NCBI GenBank assembly: GCA_964036315.1
Contig: OZ038509.1
Coordinates: 30,334,968-30,398,967 of the forward strand
Length of the DNA stretch: 64,000 nt
Direction: 5' to 3'
Origin: Acanthosepion esculentum
Taxonomy: Eukaryota > Mollusca > Cephalopoda > Sepiida > Sepiidae
Each line of letters begins with the position of its first letter. The stretch's first letter is position 1. The notes under the pieces are model-generated. The model saw nothing but the letters and a program-made list of their open reading frames with translations. It made no database searches and was not told the origin of the DNA. Below are positions 1 to 11,389 of this stretch, in pieces. The position numbers and the translations under genes were made by a program.

Positions 1-406
1 GAAAATGTTAAAATCAAATGGAATTATAGCAGATTTTGTTATGTTTCAATGTAAAATGTTACAATCAAATGGAATTATAGCAGATTTTGTTATGTTTCAA
101 TTGAAAATGTTAAAATCAAATGGAATTATAGCAGATTTTGTTATGTTTCAATGTAAAATGTTACAATCAAATGGAATTATAGCAGATTTTGTTATGTTTC
201 AATTGAAAATGTTAAAATCAAATGGAATTATAGCAGATTTTGTTATGTTTCAATGTAAAATGTTACAATCAAATGGAATTATAGCAGATTTTGTTATGTT
301 TCAATTGAAAATGTTAAAATCAAATGGAATTATAGCAGATTTTGTTATTTTTCAATGTAAAATGTTACAATCAAATGGAATTATAGCAGATTTTGTTATG
401 TTTTAA
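1..406 (+). repeat. End of a truncated higher-order repeat: 102-bp dimers
   Basis: Eight 51-bp monomers. The first six are three near-identical 102-bp dimers, in which an A11 monomer ending in CAATGT alternates with a C11 monomer ending in CAATTG. The eighth monomer has CAATTG changed to TAATTG, giving an in-frame TAA at 404-406. The same stop recurs at the ends of the next two blocks, so this segment looks like the 3' end of another copy of that block, cut by the window edge. Confidence 0.85.
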
Positions 407-1732
407 TTGAAAATGTTAAAATCAAATGGAATTATAGCAGATTTTGTTATGTTTCAATTGAAAATGTTAAAATCAAATGGAATTATAGCAGATTTTGTTA
501 TGTTTCAATTGAAAATGTTAAAATCAAATGTAATTATAGCAGATTTTGTTATGTTTCAATTGAAAATGTTAAAATCAAATGGAATTATAGCAGATTTTGT
601 TATTTTTCAATGTAAAATGTTACAATCAAATGGAATTATAGCAGATTTTGTTATGTTTCAATTGAAAATGTTACAATCAAATGGAATTATAGCAGATTTT
701 GTTATGTTTCAATTGAAAATGTTAAAATCAAATGGAATTATAGCAGATTTTGTTATGTTTCAATTGAAAATGTTAAAATCAAATGTAATTATAGCAGATT
801 TTGTTATGTTTCAATTGAAAATGTTAAAATTAAATGGAATTATAGCAGATTTTGTTATTTTTCAATGTAAAATGTTACAATCAAATGGAATTATAGCAGA
901 TTTTGTTATGTTTCAATTGAAAATGTTAAAATCAAATGGAATTATAGCAGATTTTGTTATGTTTCAATGTAAAATGTTAAAATCAAATGTAATTATAGCA
1001 GATTTTGTTATGTTTCAATTGAAAATGTTAAAATCAAATGGAATTATAGCAGATTTTGTTATTTTTCAATGTAAAATGTTACAATCAAATGGAATTATAG
1101 CAGATTTTGTTATGTTTCAATTGAAAATGTTAAAATCAAATGGAATTATAGCAGATTTTGTTATGTTTCAATGTAAAATGTTAAAATCAAATGTAATTAT
1201 AGCAGATTTTGTTATGTTTCAATTGAAAATGTTAAAATCAAATGGAATTATAGCAGATTTTGTTATTTTTCAATGTAAAATGTTACAATCAAATGGAATT
1301 ATAGCAGATTTTGTTATGTTTCAATTGAAAATGTTAAAATCAAATGGAATTATAGCAGATTTTGTCATGTTTCAATGTAAAATGTTAAAATCAAATGTAA
1401 TTATAGAAGATTTTGTTATGTTTCAATTGAAAATGTTAAAATCAAATGGAATTATAGCAGATTTTGTTATTTTTCAATGTAAAATGTTACAATCAAATGG
1501 AATTATAGCAGATTTTGTTATGTTTCAATTGAAAATGTTAAAATCAAATGGAATTATAGCAGATTTTGTTATGTTTCAATGTAAAATGTTACAATCAAAT
1601 GGAATTATAGCAGATTTTGTTATGTTTCAATTGAAAATGTTAAAATCAAATGGAATTATAGCAGATTTTGTTATTTTTCAATGTAAAATGTTACAATCAA
1701 ATGGAATTATAGCAGATTTTGTTATGTTTTAA
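407..1732 (+). repeat. 26-monomer higher-order repeat, copy 1 (1,326 bp)
   Basis: Exactly 26 x 51 bp. It shares private variants with the next block at an offset of exactly 1,326 bp: AAATTAAATGG near 827 and 2,153, GTCATG near 1,364 and 2,690, and ATAGAAGAT near 1,405 and 2,731. Junction-swap monomers (CAATGT) are frequent. The whole block is open in the frame reading MLKSNGIIADFVMFQLK until TAA at 1,730-1,732, which comes from a single C-to-T change. Confidence 0.93.
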
Positions 1733-3160
1733 TTGAAAATGTTAAAATCAAATGGAATTATAGCAGATTTTGTTATGTTTCAATTGAAAATGTTAAAATC
1801 AAATGGAATTATAGCAGATTTTGTTATGTTTCAATTGAAAATGTTAAAATCAAATGTAATTATAGCAGATTTTGTTATGTTTCAATTGAAAATGTTAAAA
1901 TCAAATGGAATTATAGCAGATTTTGTTATTTTTCAATGTAAAATGTTACAATCAAATGGAATTATAGCAGATTTTGTTATGTTTCAATTGAAAATGTTAC
2001 AATCAAATGGAATTATAGCAGATTTTGTTATGTTTCAATTGAAAATGTTAAAATCAAATGGAATTATAGCAGATTTTGTTATGTTTCAATTGAAAATGTT
2101 AAAATCAAATGTAATTATAGCAGATTTTGTTATGTTTCAATTGAAAATGTTAAAATTAAATGGAATTATAGCAGATTTTGTTATTTTTCAATGTAAAATG
2201 TTACAATCAAATGGAATTATAGCAGATTTTGTTATGTTTCAATTGAAAATGTTAAAATCAAATGGAATTATAGCAGATTTTGTTATGTTTCAATGTAAAA
2301 TGTTAAAATCAAATGTAATTATAGCAGATTTTGTTATGTTTCAATTGAAAATGTTAAAATCAAATGGAATTATAGCAGATTTTGTTATTTTTCAATGTAA
2401 AATGTTACAATCAAATGGAATTATAGCAGATTTTGTTATGTTTCAATTGAAAATGTTAAAATCAAATGGAATTATAGCAGATTTTGTTATGTTTCAATGT
2501 AAAATGTTAAAATCAAATGTAATTATAGCAGATTTTGTTATGTTTCAATTGAAAATGTTAAAATCAAATGGAATTATAGCAGATTTTGTTATTTTTCAAT
2601 GTAAAATGTTACAATCAAATGGAATTATAGCAGATTTTGTTATGTTTCAATTGAAAATGTTAAAATCAAATGGAATTATAGCAGATTTTGTCATGTTTCA
2701 ATGTAAAATGTTAAAATCAAATGTAATTATAGAAGATTTTGTTATGTTTCAATTGAAAATGTTAAAATCAAATGGAATTATAGCAGATTTTGTTATTTTT
2801 CAATGTAAAATGTTACAATCAAATGGAATTATAGCAGATTTTGTTATGTTTCAATTGAAAATGTTAAAATCAAATGGAATTATAGTAGATTTTGTTATGT
2901 TTCAATGTAAAATGTTAAAATCAAATGTAATTATAGCAGATTTTGTTATGTTTCAATTGAAAATGTTAAAATTAAATGGAATTATAGCAGATTTTGTTAT
3001 TTTTCAATGTAAAATGTTACAATCAAATGGAATTATAGCAGATTTTGTTATGTTTCAATTGAAAATGTTAAAATCAAATGGAATTATAGCAGATTTTGTT
3101 ATTTTTCAATGTAAAATGTTACAATCAAATGGAATTATAGCAGATTTTGTTATGTTTTAA
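1733..3160 (+). repeat. 28-monomer higher-order repeat, copy 2 (1,428 bp)
   Basis: This is the tandem duplicate of the preceding block. The two agree monomer by monomer up to the ATAGAAGAT marker. After it, this copy has eight monomers where copy 1 has six, including a second AAATTAAATGG monomer near 2,970 and an ATAGTAGAT monomer near 2,883. The tail therefore changed by a two-monomer (102-bp) indel or short conversion, as expected from unequal exchange in register. It ends with the same TAATTG change (TAA at 3,158-3,160). Confidence 0.92.
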
Positions 3161-4720
3161 TTGAAAATGTTAAAATCAAATGGAATTATAGCAGATTTTG
3201 TTATGTTTCAATTGAAAATGTTAAAATCAAATGGAATTATAGCAGATTTTGTTATTTTTCAATGTAAAATGTTACAATCAAATGGAATTATAGCAGATTT
3301 TGTTATGTTTCAATTGAAAATGTTACAATCAAATGGCATTATAGCAGATTTTGTTATGTTTCAATTGAAAATGTTAAAATCAAATGGAATTATAGCAGAT
3401 TTTGTTATGTTTCAATTGAAAATGTTAAAATCAAATGTAATTATAGCAGATTTTGTTATGTTTCAATTGAAAATGTTAAAATCAAATGGAATTATAGCAG
3501 ATTTTGTTATTTTTCAATGTAAAATGTTACAATCAAATGGAATTATAGCAGATTTTGTTATGTTTCAATTGAAAATGTTAAAATCAAATGGAATTATAGC
3601 AGATTTTGTTATGTTTCAATGTAAAATGTTAAAATCAAATGTAATTATAGCAGATTTTGTTATGTTTCAATTGAAAATGTTAAAATCAAATGGAATTATA
3701 GCAGATTTTGTTATTTTTCAATGTAAAATGTTACAATCAAATGGAATTATAGCAGATTTTGTTATTTTTCAATTGAAAATGTTAAAATCAAATGGAATTA
3801 TAGCAGATTTTGTTATGTTTCAATTGAAAATGTTAAAATCAAATGGAATTATAGCAGATTTTGTTATTTTTCAATGTAAAATGTTACAATCAAATGGAAT
3901 TATAGCAGATTTTGTTATGTTTCAATTGAAAATGTTAAAATCAAATGGAATTATAGCAGATTTTGTTATGTTTCAATTGAAAATGTTACAATCAAATGGA
4001 ATTATAGCAGATTTTGTTATTTTTCAATTGAAAATGTTAAAATCAAATGTAATTATAGCAGATTTTGTTATGTTTCAATTGAAAATGTTAAAATCAAATG
4101 GAATTATAGCAGATTTTGTTATGTTTCAATTGAAAATGTTACAATCAAATGGAATTATAGCAGATTTTGTTATTTTTCAATTGAAAATGTTAAAATCAAA
4201 TATAATTATAGCAGATTTTGTTATGTTTCAATTGAAAATGTTAAAATCAAATGGAATTATAGCAGATTTTGTTATGTTTCAATTGAAAATGTTAAAATCA
4301 AATGGAATTATAGCAGATTTTGTTATGTTTCAATGTAAAATGTTAAAATCAAATGTAATTATAGCAGATTTTGTTATGTTTCAATTGAAAATGTTAAAAT
4401 CAAATGGAATTATAGCAGATTTTGTTATTTTTCAATGTAAAATGTTACAATCAAATGGAATTATAGCAGATTTTGTTATGTTTCAATTGAAAATGTTACA
4501 ATCAAATGGAATTATAGCAGATTTTGTTATGTTTCAATTGAAAATGTTAAAATCAAATGGAATTATAGCAGATTTTGTTATGTTTCAATGTAAAATGTTA
4601 AAATCAAATGTAATTATAGCAGATTTTGTTATGTTTCAATTGAAAATGTTAAAATCAAATGGAATTATAGCAGATTTTGTTATTTTTCAATTTAAATATT
4701 ACAATCAAATGGAATTATAG
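3161..4720 (+). repeat. Rearranged third copy of the 26-28-monomer repeat
   Basis: It begins like the two preceding blocks but lacks two early monomers (a plain A11 monomer and the T21 monomer after it), and lacks the AAATTAAATGG, ATAGAAGAT and terminal TAATTG markers. Single-copy variants include GGCATT near 3,337 and AAATATAATT near 4,198. The longest open frame in the window, 519 codons, lies here. It ends because the monomer boundary near 4,690 reads CAATTTAAATATTACAATC, one base shorter than its neighbours, which shifts the frame. Confidence 0.85.
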
Positions 4721-6155
4721 CAGATTTTGTTATGTTTCAATGTAAAATGTTAAAATCAAATGGAATTAAAGCAGATTTTGTTATGTTTCAATTGAAAATG
4801 TTACAATCAAATGGAATTATAGCAGATTTTGTTATTTTTCAATTGAAAATGTTAAAATCAAATGTAATTATAGCAGATTTTGTTATGTTTCAATTGAAAA
4901 TGTTACAATCAAATGGAATTATAGCAGATTTTGTTATGTTTCAATTGAAAATGTTAAAATCAAATGTAATTATAGCAGATTTTATTATGTTTCAATTGAA
5001 AATGTTACAATCAAATGGAATTATAGCAGATTTTGTTATGTTTCAATTGAAAATGTTAAACTCAAATGGAATTATAGCAGATTTTGTTATGTTCCAATTG
5101 AAAATGTTACAATCAAATGGAATTATAGCAGATTTTGTTATTTTTCAATTGAAAATGTTAAAATCAAATGTAATTATAGCAGATTTTGTTATGTTTCAAT
5201 TGAAAATGTTACAATCAAATGGAATTATAGCAGATTTTGTTATGTTTCAATTGAAAATGTTAAAATCAAATGTAATTATAGCAGATTTTGTTATTTTTCA
5301 ATTGAAAATGTTACAATCAAATGGAATTATAGCAGATTTTGTTATGTTTCAATTGAAAATGTTACAATCAAATGGAATTATAGCAGATTTTGTTATGTTT
5401 CAATTGAAAATGTTAAAATCAAATGTAATTATAGCAGATTTTGTTATGTTTCAATTGAAAATGTTACAATCAAATGGAATTATAGCAGATTTTGTTATTT
5501 TTCAATTGAAAATGTTAAAATCAAATGTAATTATAGCTGATTTTATTATGTTTCAATTGAAAATGTTACAATCAAATGGAATTATAGCAGATTTTGTTAT
5601 GTTTCAATTGAAAATGTTAAAATCAAATGGAATTATAGCAGATTTTGTTATCTTCCAATTGAAAATGTTACAATCAAATGGAATTATAGCAGATTTTGTT
5701 ATTTTTCAATTGGAAATGTTAAAATCAAATGTAATTATAGCAGATTTTGTTATGTTTCAATTGAAAATGTTACAATCAAATGGAATTATAGCAGATTTTG
5801 TTATTTTTCAATTGAAAATGTTAAAATCAAATGTAATTATAGCAGATTTTGTTATGTTTCAATTGAAAATGTTACAATCAAATGGAATTATAGCAGATTT
5901 TGTTATGTTTCAATTGAAAATGTTAAAATCAAATGGAATTATAGCCGATTTTGTTATGTTTCAATTGAAAATGTTACAATCAAATGGAATTATAGCAGAT
6001 TTTGTTATTTTCAATTGAAAATTTTTAAATCAAATGGAATTATAGCAGATTTTGTTATGTTTCAATTGAAAATGTTAAAATCCAATGGAATTATAGCAGA
6101 TTTTGTTATGTTTCAATTGAAAATGTTAAAATCAAATGGAATTATAGCAGATTTT
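4721..6155 (+). repeat. 102-bp dimer domain (A11/T21 alternating with C11/G21)
   Basis: Here monomers mostly alternate between A11/T21 and C11/G21, giving a 102-bp dimer, and after about 4,750 the CAATGT swap disappears. Markers that recur further right start here: GATTTTATTATG near 4,980, GTTAAACTCAAATGG near 5,056 and TTATGTTCCAATTG near 5,088. The first clear TTATTTTCAATTG 50-bp monomer of the window is at about 6,005-6,018, followed by GAAAATTTTTAAATC, the paired variant so common after 27.8 kb. Confidence 0.83.
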
Positions 6156-6278
6156 GTTAGTTTTCAATTTAAAATGTTAAAATCAAATTGAATTATAGCA
6201 GATTTTCTTCTTTTTCCATTGAAAATTTTAAAATCAAATGAAATTATAGCACATTTTGTTATTTTTCATTTGGAAATG
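6156..6278 (+). repeat. Pyrimidine-run cassette 1
   Basis: This is a linked set of unusual changes over about 2.5 monomers, in order: GTTAGTTTTCAATTT, AAATTGAATTATAGC (which puts TGA in the main open frame), CTTCTTTTTCCATTG at 6,207, GAAAATTTTAAAATC, AAATGAAATTATAGCACA, and TTTTTCATTTGGAAATG. The TTTTCTTCTTTTTCC segment is an uninterrupted 15-base pyrimidine run. The set recurs 18 times up to 26.5 kb and marks higher-order repeat units. I recognise no function. Confidence 0.92.
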
Positions 6279-7940
6279 TTAAAATCAAATGGAATTATAG
6301 CAGATTTTGTTATTTTTCAATTGAAAATGTTAAAATCAAATGTAATTATAGCAGATTTTGTTATGTTTCAATTGAAAATGTTACAATCAAATGTAATTAT
6401 AGCAGATTTTGTTATGTTTCAATTGAAAATGTTAAAATCAAATGTAATTATAGCAGATTTTGTTATGTTTCAATTGAAAATGTTACAATCAAATGGAATT
6501 ATAGCAGATTTTGTTATGTTTCAATGTAAAATGTTAAAATCAAATGTAATTATAGCAGATTTTGTTATGTTTCAATTGAAAATGTTAAAATCAAATGGAA
6601 TTATAGCAGATTTTGTTATTTTTCAATGTAAAATGTTACAATCAAATGGAATTATAGCAGATTTTGTTATGTTTCAATTGAAAATGTTAAAATCAAATGG
6701 AATTATAGCAGATTTTGTTATGTTTCAATGTAAAATGTAAAAATCAAATGTAATTATAGCAGATTTTGTTATGTTTCAATTGAAAATGTTAAAATCAAAT
6801 GGAATTATAGCAGATTTTGTTATTTTTCAATGTAAAATGTTACAATCAAATGGAATTATAGCAGATTTTGTTATGTTTCAATTGAAAATGTTAAAATCAA
6901 ATGGAATTATAGCAGATTTTGTTATTTTTCAATGTAAAATGTTACAATCAAATGTAATTATAGCAGATTTTGTTATGTTTCAATTGAAAATGTTAAAATC
7001 AAATGGAATTATAGCAGATTTTGTTATGTTTCAATTGAAAATGTTAAAATCAAATGGAATTATAGCAGATTTTGTTATTTTTCAATGTAAAATGTTACAA
7101 TCAAATGGAATTATAGCAGATTTTGTTATGTTTCAATGTAAAATGTTAAAATCAAATGTAATTATAGCAGATTTTATTATGTTTCAATTGAAAATGTTAC
7201 AATCAAATGGAATTATAGCAGATTTTGTTATGTTTCAATTGAAAATGTTAAACTCAAATGGAATTATAGCAGATTTTGTTATGTTCCAATTGAAAATGTT
7301 ACAATCAAATGGAATTATAGCAGATTTTGTTATTTTTCAATTGAAAATGTTAAAATCAAATGTAATTATAGCAGATTTTGTTATGTTTCAATTGAAAATG
7401 TTACAATCAAATGGAATTATAGCAGATTTTGTTATGTTTCAATTGAAAATGTTAAAATCAAATGTAATTATAGCAGATTTTGTTATGTTTCAATTGAAAA
7501 TGTTAAAATCAAATGGAATTATAGCAGATTTTGTTATTTTTCAATGTAAAATGTTACAATCAAATGGAATTATAGCAGATTTTGTTATGTTTCAATTGAA
7601 AATGTTAAAATCAAATGGAATTATAGCAGATTTTGTTATTTTTCAATGTAAAATGTTACAATCAAATGGAATTATAGCAGATTTTGTTATGTTTCAATTG
7701 AAAATGTTAAAATCAAATGTAATTATAGCAGATTTTATTATGTTTCAATTGAAAATGTTACAATCAAATGGAATTATAGCAGATTTTGTTATGTTTCAAT
7801 TGAAAATGTTAAACTCAAATGGAATTATAGCAGATTTTGTTATGTTCCAATTGAAAATGTTACAATCAAATGGAATTATAGCAGATTTTGTTATGTTTCA
7901 ATTGAAAATGTTAAAATCAAATGGAATTATAGCAGATTTT
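6279..7940 (+). repeat. Remainder of a 35-monomer (1,785-bp) cassette-to-cassette unit
   Basis: Cassettes 1 and 2 are exactly 1,785 bp (35 x 51) apart. The interval holds T21/C11 dimers, CAATGT junctions near 6,524-7,140, a TTA-to-TAA change near 6,738 (ATGTAAAAATC, a stop in the main frame), and the GATTTTATTATG, GTTAAACTC and TTATGTTCC marker series twice (about 7,171-7,285 and 7,732-7,850). The repeated series shows internal duplication. Confidence 0.82.
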
Positions 7941-8063
7941 GTTAGTTTTCAATTTAAAATGTTAAAATCAAATTGAATTATAGCAGATTTTCTTCTTTTT
8001 CCATTGAAAATTTTAAAATCAAATGAAATTATAGCACATTTTGTTATTTTTCATTTGGAAATG
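7941..8063 (+). repeat. Pyrimidine-run cassette 2
   Basis: A complete copy with its CTTC at 7,992, exactly 35 monomers after cassette 1. All six marker segments are present. Confidence 0.92.
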
Positions 8064-8678
8064 TTAAAATCAAATGGAATTATAGCAGATTTTGTTATTT
8101 TTCAATTGAAAATGTTAAAATCAAATGTAATTATAGCAGATTTTGTTATGTTTCAATTGAAAATGTTACAATCAAATGTAATTATAGCAGATTTTGTTAT
8201 GTTTCAATTGAAAATGTTACAATCAAATTGAATTATAGCAGATTTTGTTATGTTTCAATTGAAAATGTTACAATCAAATGGAATTATATCAGATTTTGTT
8301 ATGTTTCAATTGAAAATGTTAAAATCAAATGGAATTATAGCAGATTTTGTTATGTTTCAATTGAAAATGTTAAAATCAAATGTAATTATAGCAGATTTTG
8401 TTATGTTTCAATTGAAAATGTTACAATCAAATGGAATTATAGCAGATTTTGTTATGTTTCAATGTAAAATGTTAAAATCAAATGTAATTATAGCAGATTT
8501 TGTTATGTTTCAATTGAAAATGTTAAAATCAAATGGAATTATAGCAGATTTTGTTATTTTTCAATGTAAAATGTTACAATCAAATGGAATTATAGCAGAT
8601 TTTGTTATGTTTCAATTGAAAATGTTAAAATCAAATGGAATTATAGCAGATTTTGTAATGTTTCAATGTAAAATGTAA
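8064..8678 (+). repeat. 51-bp monomers between cassette 2 and the 1,275-bp duplication
   Basis: It resembles the segment just right of cassette 1, with monomers inserted. One monomer (near 8,226) has AAATTGAATT, closing the main frame, and one (8,286) has ATATCAGAT. It ends with the ATGTAAAAATC stop variant near 8,676, which also occurs 1,938 bp (38 monomers) upstream and 1,275 bp downstream. Confidence 0.8.
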
Positions 8679-9953
8679 AAATCAAATGTAATTATAGCAG
8701 ATTTTGTTATGTTTCAATTGAAAATGTTAAAATCAAATGGAATTATAGCAGATTTTGTTATTTTTCAATGTAAAATGTTACAATCAAATGTAATTATAGC
8801 AGATTTTGTTATGTTTCAATTGAAAATGTTAAAATCAAATGGAATTATAGCAGATTTTGTTATGTTTCAATTGAAAATGTTAAAATCAAATGGAATTATA
8901 GCAGATTTTGTTATTTTTCAATGTAAAATGTTACAATCAAATGGAATTATAGCAGATTTTGTTATGTTTCAATGTAAAATGTTAAAATCAAATGTAATTA
9001 TAGCAGATTTTATTATGTTTCAATTGAAAATGTTACAATCAAATGGAATTATAGCAGATTTTGTTATGTTTCAATTGAAAATGTTAAACTCAAATGGAAT
9101 TATAGCAGATTTTGTTATGTTCCAATTGAAAATGTTACAATCAAATGGAATTATAGCAGATTTTGTTATTTTTCAATTGAAAATGTTAAAATCAAATGTA
9201 ATTATAGCAGATTTTGTTATGTTTCAATTGAAAATGTTACAATCAAATGGAATTATAGCAGATTTTGTTATGTTTCAATTGAAAATTTTAAAATCAAATG
9301 TAATTATAGCAGATTTTGTTATGTTTCAATTGAAAATGTTAAAATCAAATGGAATTATAGCAGATTTTGTTATTTTTCAATGTAAAATGTTACAATCAAA
9401 TGGAATTATAGCAGATTTTGTTATGTTTCAATTGAAAATGTTAAAATCAAATGGAATTATAGCAGATTTTGTTATTTTTCAATGTAAAATGTTACAATCA
9501 AATGGAATTATAGCAGATTTTGTTATGTTTCAATTGAAAATGTTAAAATCAAATGTAATTATAGCAGATTTTATTATGTTTCAATTGAAAATGTTACAAT
9601 CAAATGGAATTATAGCAGATTTTGTTATGTTTCAATTGAAAATGTTAAACTCAAATGGAATTATAGCAGATTTTGTTATGTTCCAATTGAAAATGTTACA
9701 ATCAAATGGAATTATAGCAGATTTTGTTATTTTTCAATTGAAAATGTTAAAATCAAATGTAATTATAGCAGATTTTGTTATGTTTCAATTGAAAATGTTA
9801 AAATCAAATGGAATTATAGCAGATTTTGTTATTTTTCAATGTAAAATGTTACAATCAAATGGAATTATAGCAGATTTTGTTATGTTTCAATTGAAAATGT
9901 TAAAATCAAATGGAATTATAGCAGATTTTGTTATGTTTCAATGTAAAATGTAA
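8679..9953 (+). repeat. 25-monomer (1,275-bp) duplicated block, copy 1
   Basis: The block starts just after one ATGTAAAAATC variant and ends with the next, exactly 25 x 51 bp later. It contains the GATTTTATTATG, GTTAAACTC, TTATGTTCC series twice and a GAAAATTTTAAAATCAAATG monomer near 9,282 that is matched 1,275 bp downstream. Confidence 0.87.
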
Positions 9954-11389
9954 AAATCAAATGTAATTATAGCAGATTTTGTTATGTTTCAATTGAAAAT
10001 GTTAAAATCAAATGGAATTATAGCAGATTTTGTTATTTTTCAATGTAAAATGTTACAATCAAATGTAATTATAGCAGATTTTGTTATGTTTCAATTGAAA
10101 ATGTTAAAATCAAATGGAATTATAGCAGATTTTGTTATGTTTCAATTGAAAATGTTAAAATCAAATGGAATTATAGCAGATTTTGTTATTTTTCAATGTA
10201 AAATGTTACAATCAAATGGAATTATAGCAGATTTTGTTATGTTTCAATGTAAAATGTTAAAATCAAATGTAATTATAGCAGATTTTATTATGTTTCAATT
10301 GAAAATGTTACAAACAAATGGAATTATAGCAGATTTTGTTATGTTTCAATTGAAAATGTTAAACTCAAATGGAATTATAGCAGATTTTGTTATGTTCCAA
10401 TTGAAAATGTTACAATCAAATGGAATTATAGCAGATTTTGTTATTTTTCAATTGAAAATGTTAAAATCAAATGTAATTATAGCAGATTTTGTTATGTTTC
10501 AATTGAAAATGTTACAATCAAATGGAATTATAGCAGATTTTGTTATGTTTCAATTGAAAATTTTAAAATCAAATGTAATTATAGCAGATTTTGTTATGTT
10601 TCAATTGAAAATGTTAAAATCAAATGGAATTATAGCAGATTTTGTTATTTTTCAATGTAAAATGTTACAATCAAATGGAATTATAGCAGATTTTGTTATG
10701 TTTCAATTGAAAATGTTAAAATCAAATGGAATTATAGCAGATTTTGTTATTTTTCAATGTAAAATGTTACAATCAAATGGAATTATAGCAGATTTTGTTA
10801 TGTTTCAATTGAAAATGTTAAAATCAAATGTAATTATAGCAGATTTTATTATGTTTCAATTGAAAATGTTACAATCAAATGGAATTATAGCAGATTTTGT
10901 TATGTTTCAATTGAAAATGTTAAACTCAAATGGAATTATAGCAGATTTTGTTATGTTCCAATTGAAAATGTTACAATCAAATGGAATTATAGCAGATTTT
11001 GTTATTTTTCAATTGAAAATGTTAAAATCAAATGTAATTATAGCAGATTTTGTTATGTTTCAATTGAAAATGTTACAATCAAATGGAATTATAGCAGATT
11101 TTGTTATGTTTCAATTGAAAATGTTAAAATCAAATGTAATTATAGCAGATTTTGTTATTTTTCAATTGAAAATGTTACAATCAAATGGAATTATAGCAGA
11201 TTTTGTTATGTTTCAATTGAAAATGTTACAATCAAATGGAATTATAGCAGATTTTGTTATGTTCCAATTGAAAATGTTACAATCAAATGGAATTATAGCA
11301 GATTTTGTTATTTTTCAATTGAAAATGTTAAAATCAAATGTAATTATAGCAGATTTTGTTATGTTTCAATTGAAAATGTTACAATCAAA
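9954..11389 (+). repeat. 25-monomer duplicated block, copy 2, with extension
   Basis: The order of markers repeats copy 1 at +1,275 bp, including GAAAATTTTAAAATC near 10,557. A private change, ACAAACAAATGG near 10,312, separates the two copies. Past the second GTTAAACTC/TTATGTTCC pair the copy continues into 102-bp dimers rather than closing with ATGTAAAAATC, so the right breakpoint differs. Confidence 0.84.

Noticed and set aside
3161..4720. A 519-codon open frame (and 441-, 475-, 428-, 479-codon frames elsewhere) that could be a gene for a 17-residue-repeat protein
   Set aside because: The frame is open only because the monomer length is a multiple of three. Recurrent variants change amino acids, stops and one-base losses occur freely, a second frame is open too, and no promoter, unique start, signal or flanking domain is present.
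6219..6740. Apparent starts after each cassette (TTG or ATG beginning a reading frame)
   Set aside because: They exist only because the cassette contains TGA; what follows is ordinary satellite and no ribosome-binding context is distinguishable from the repeat.
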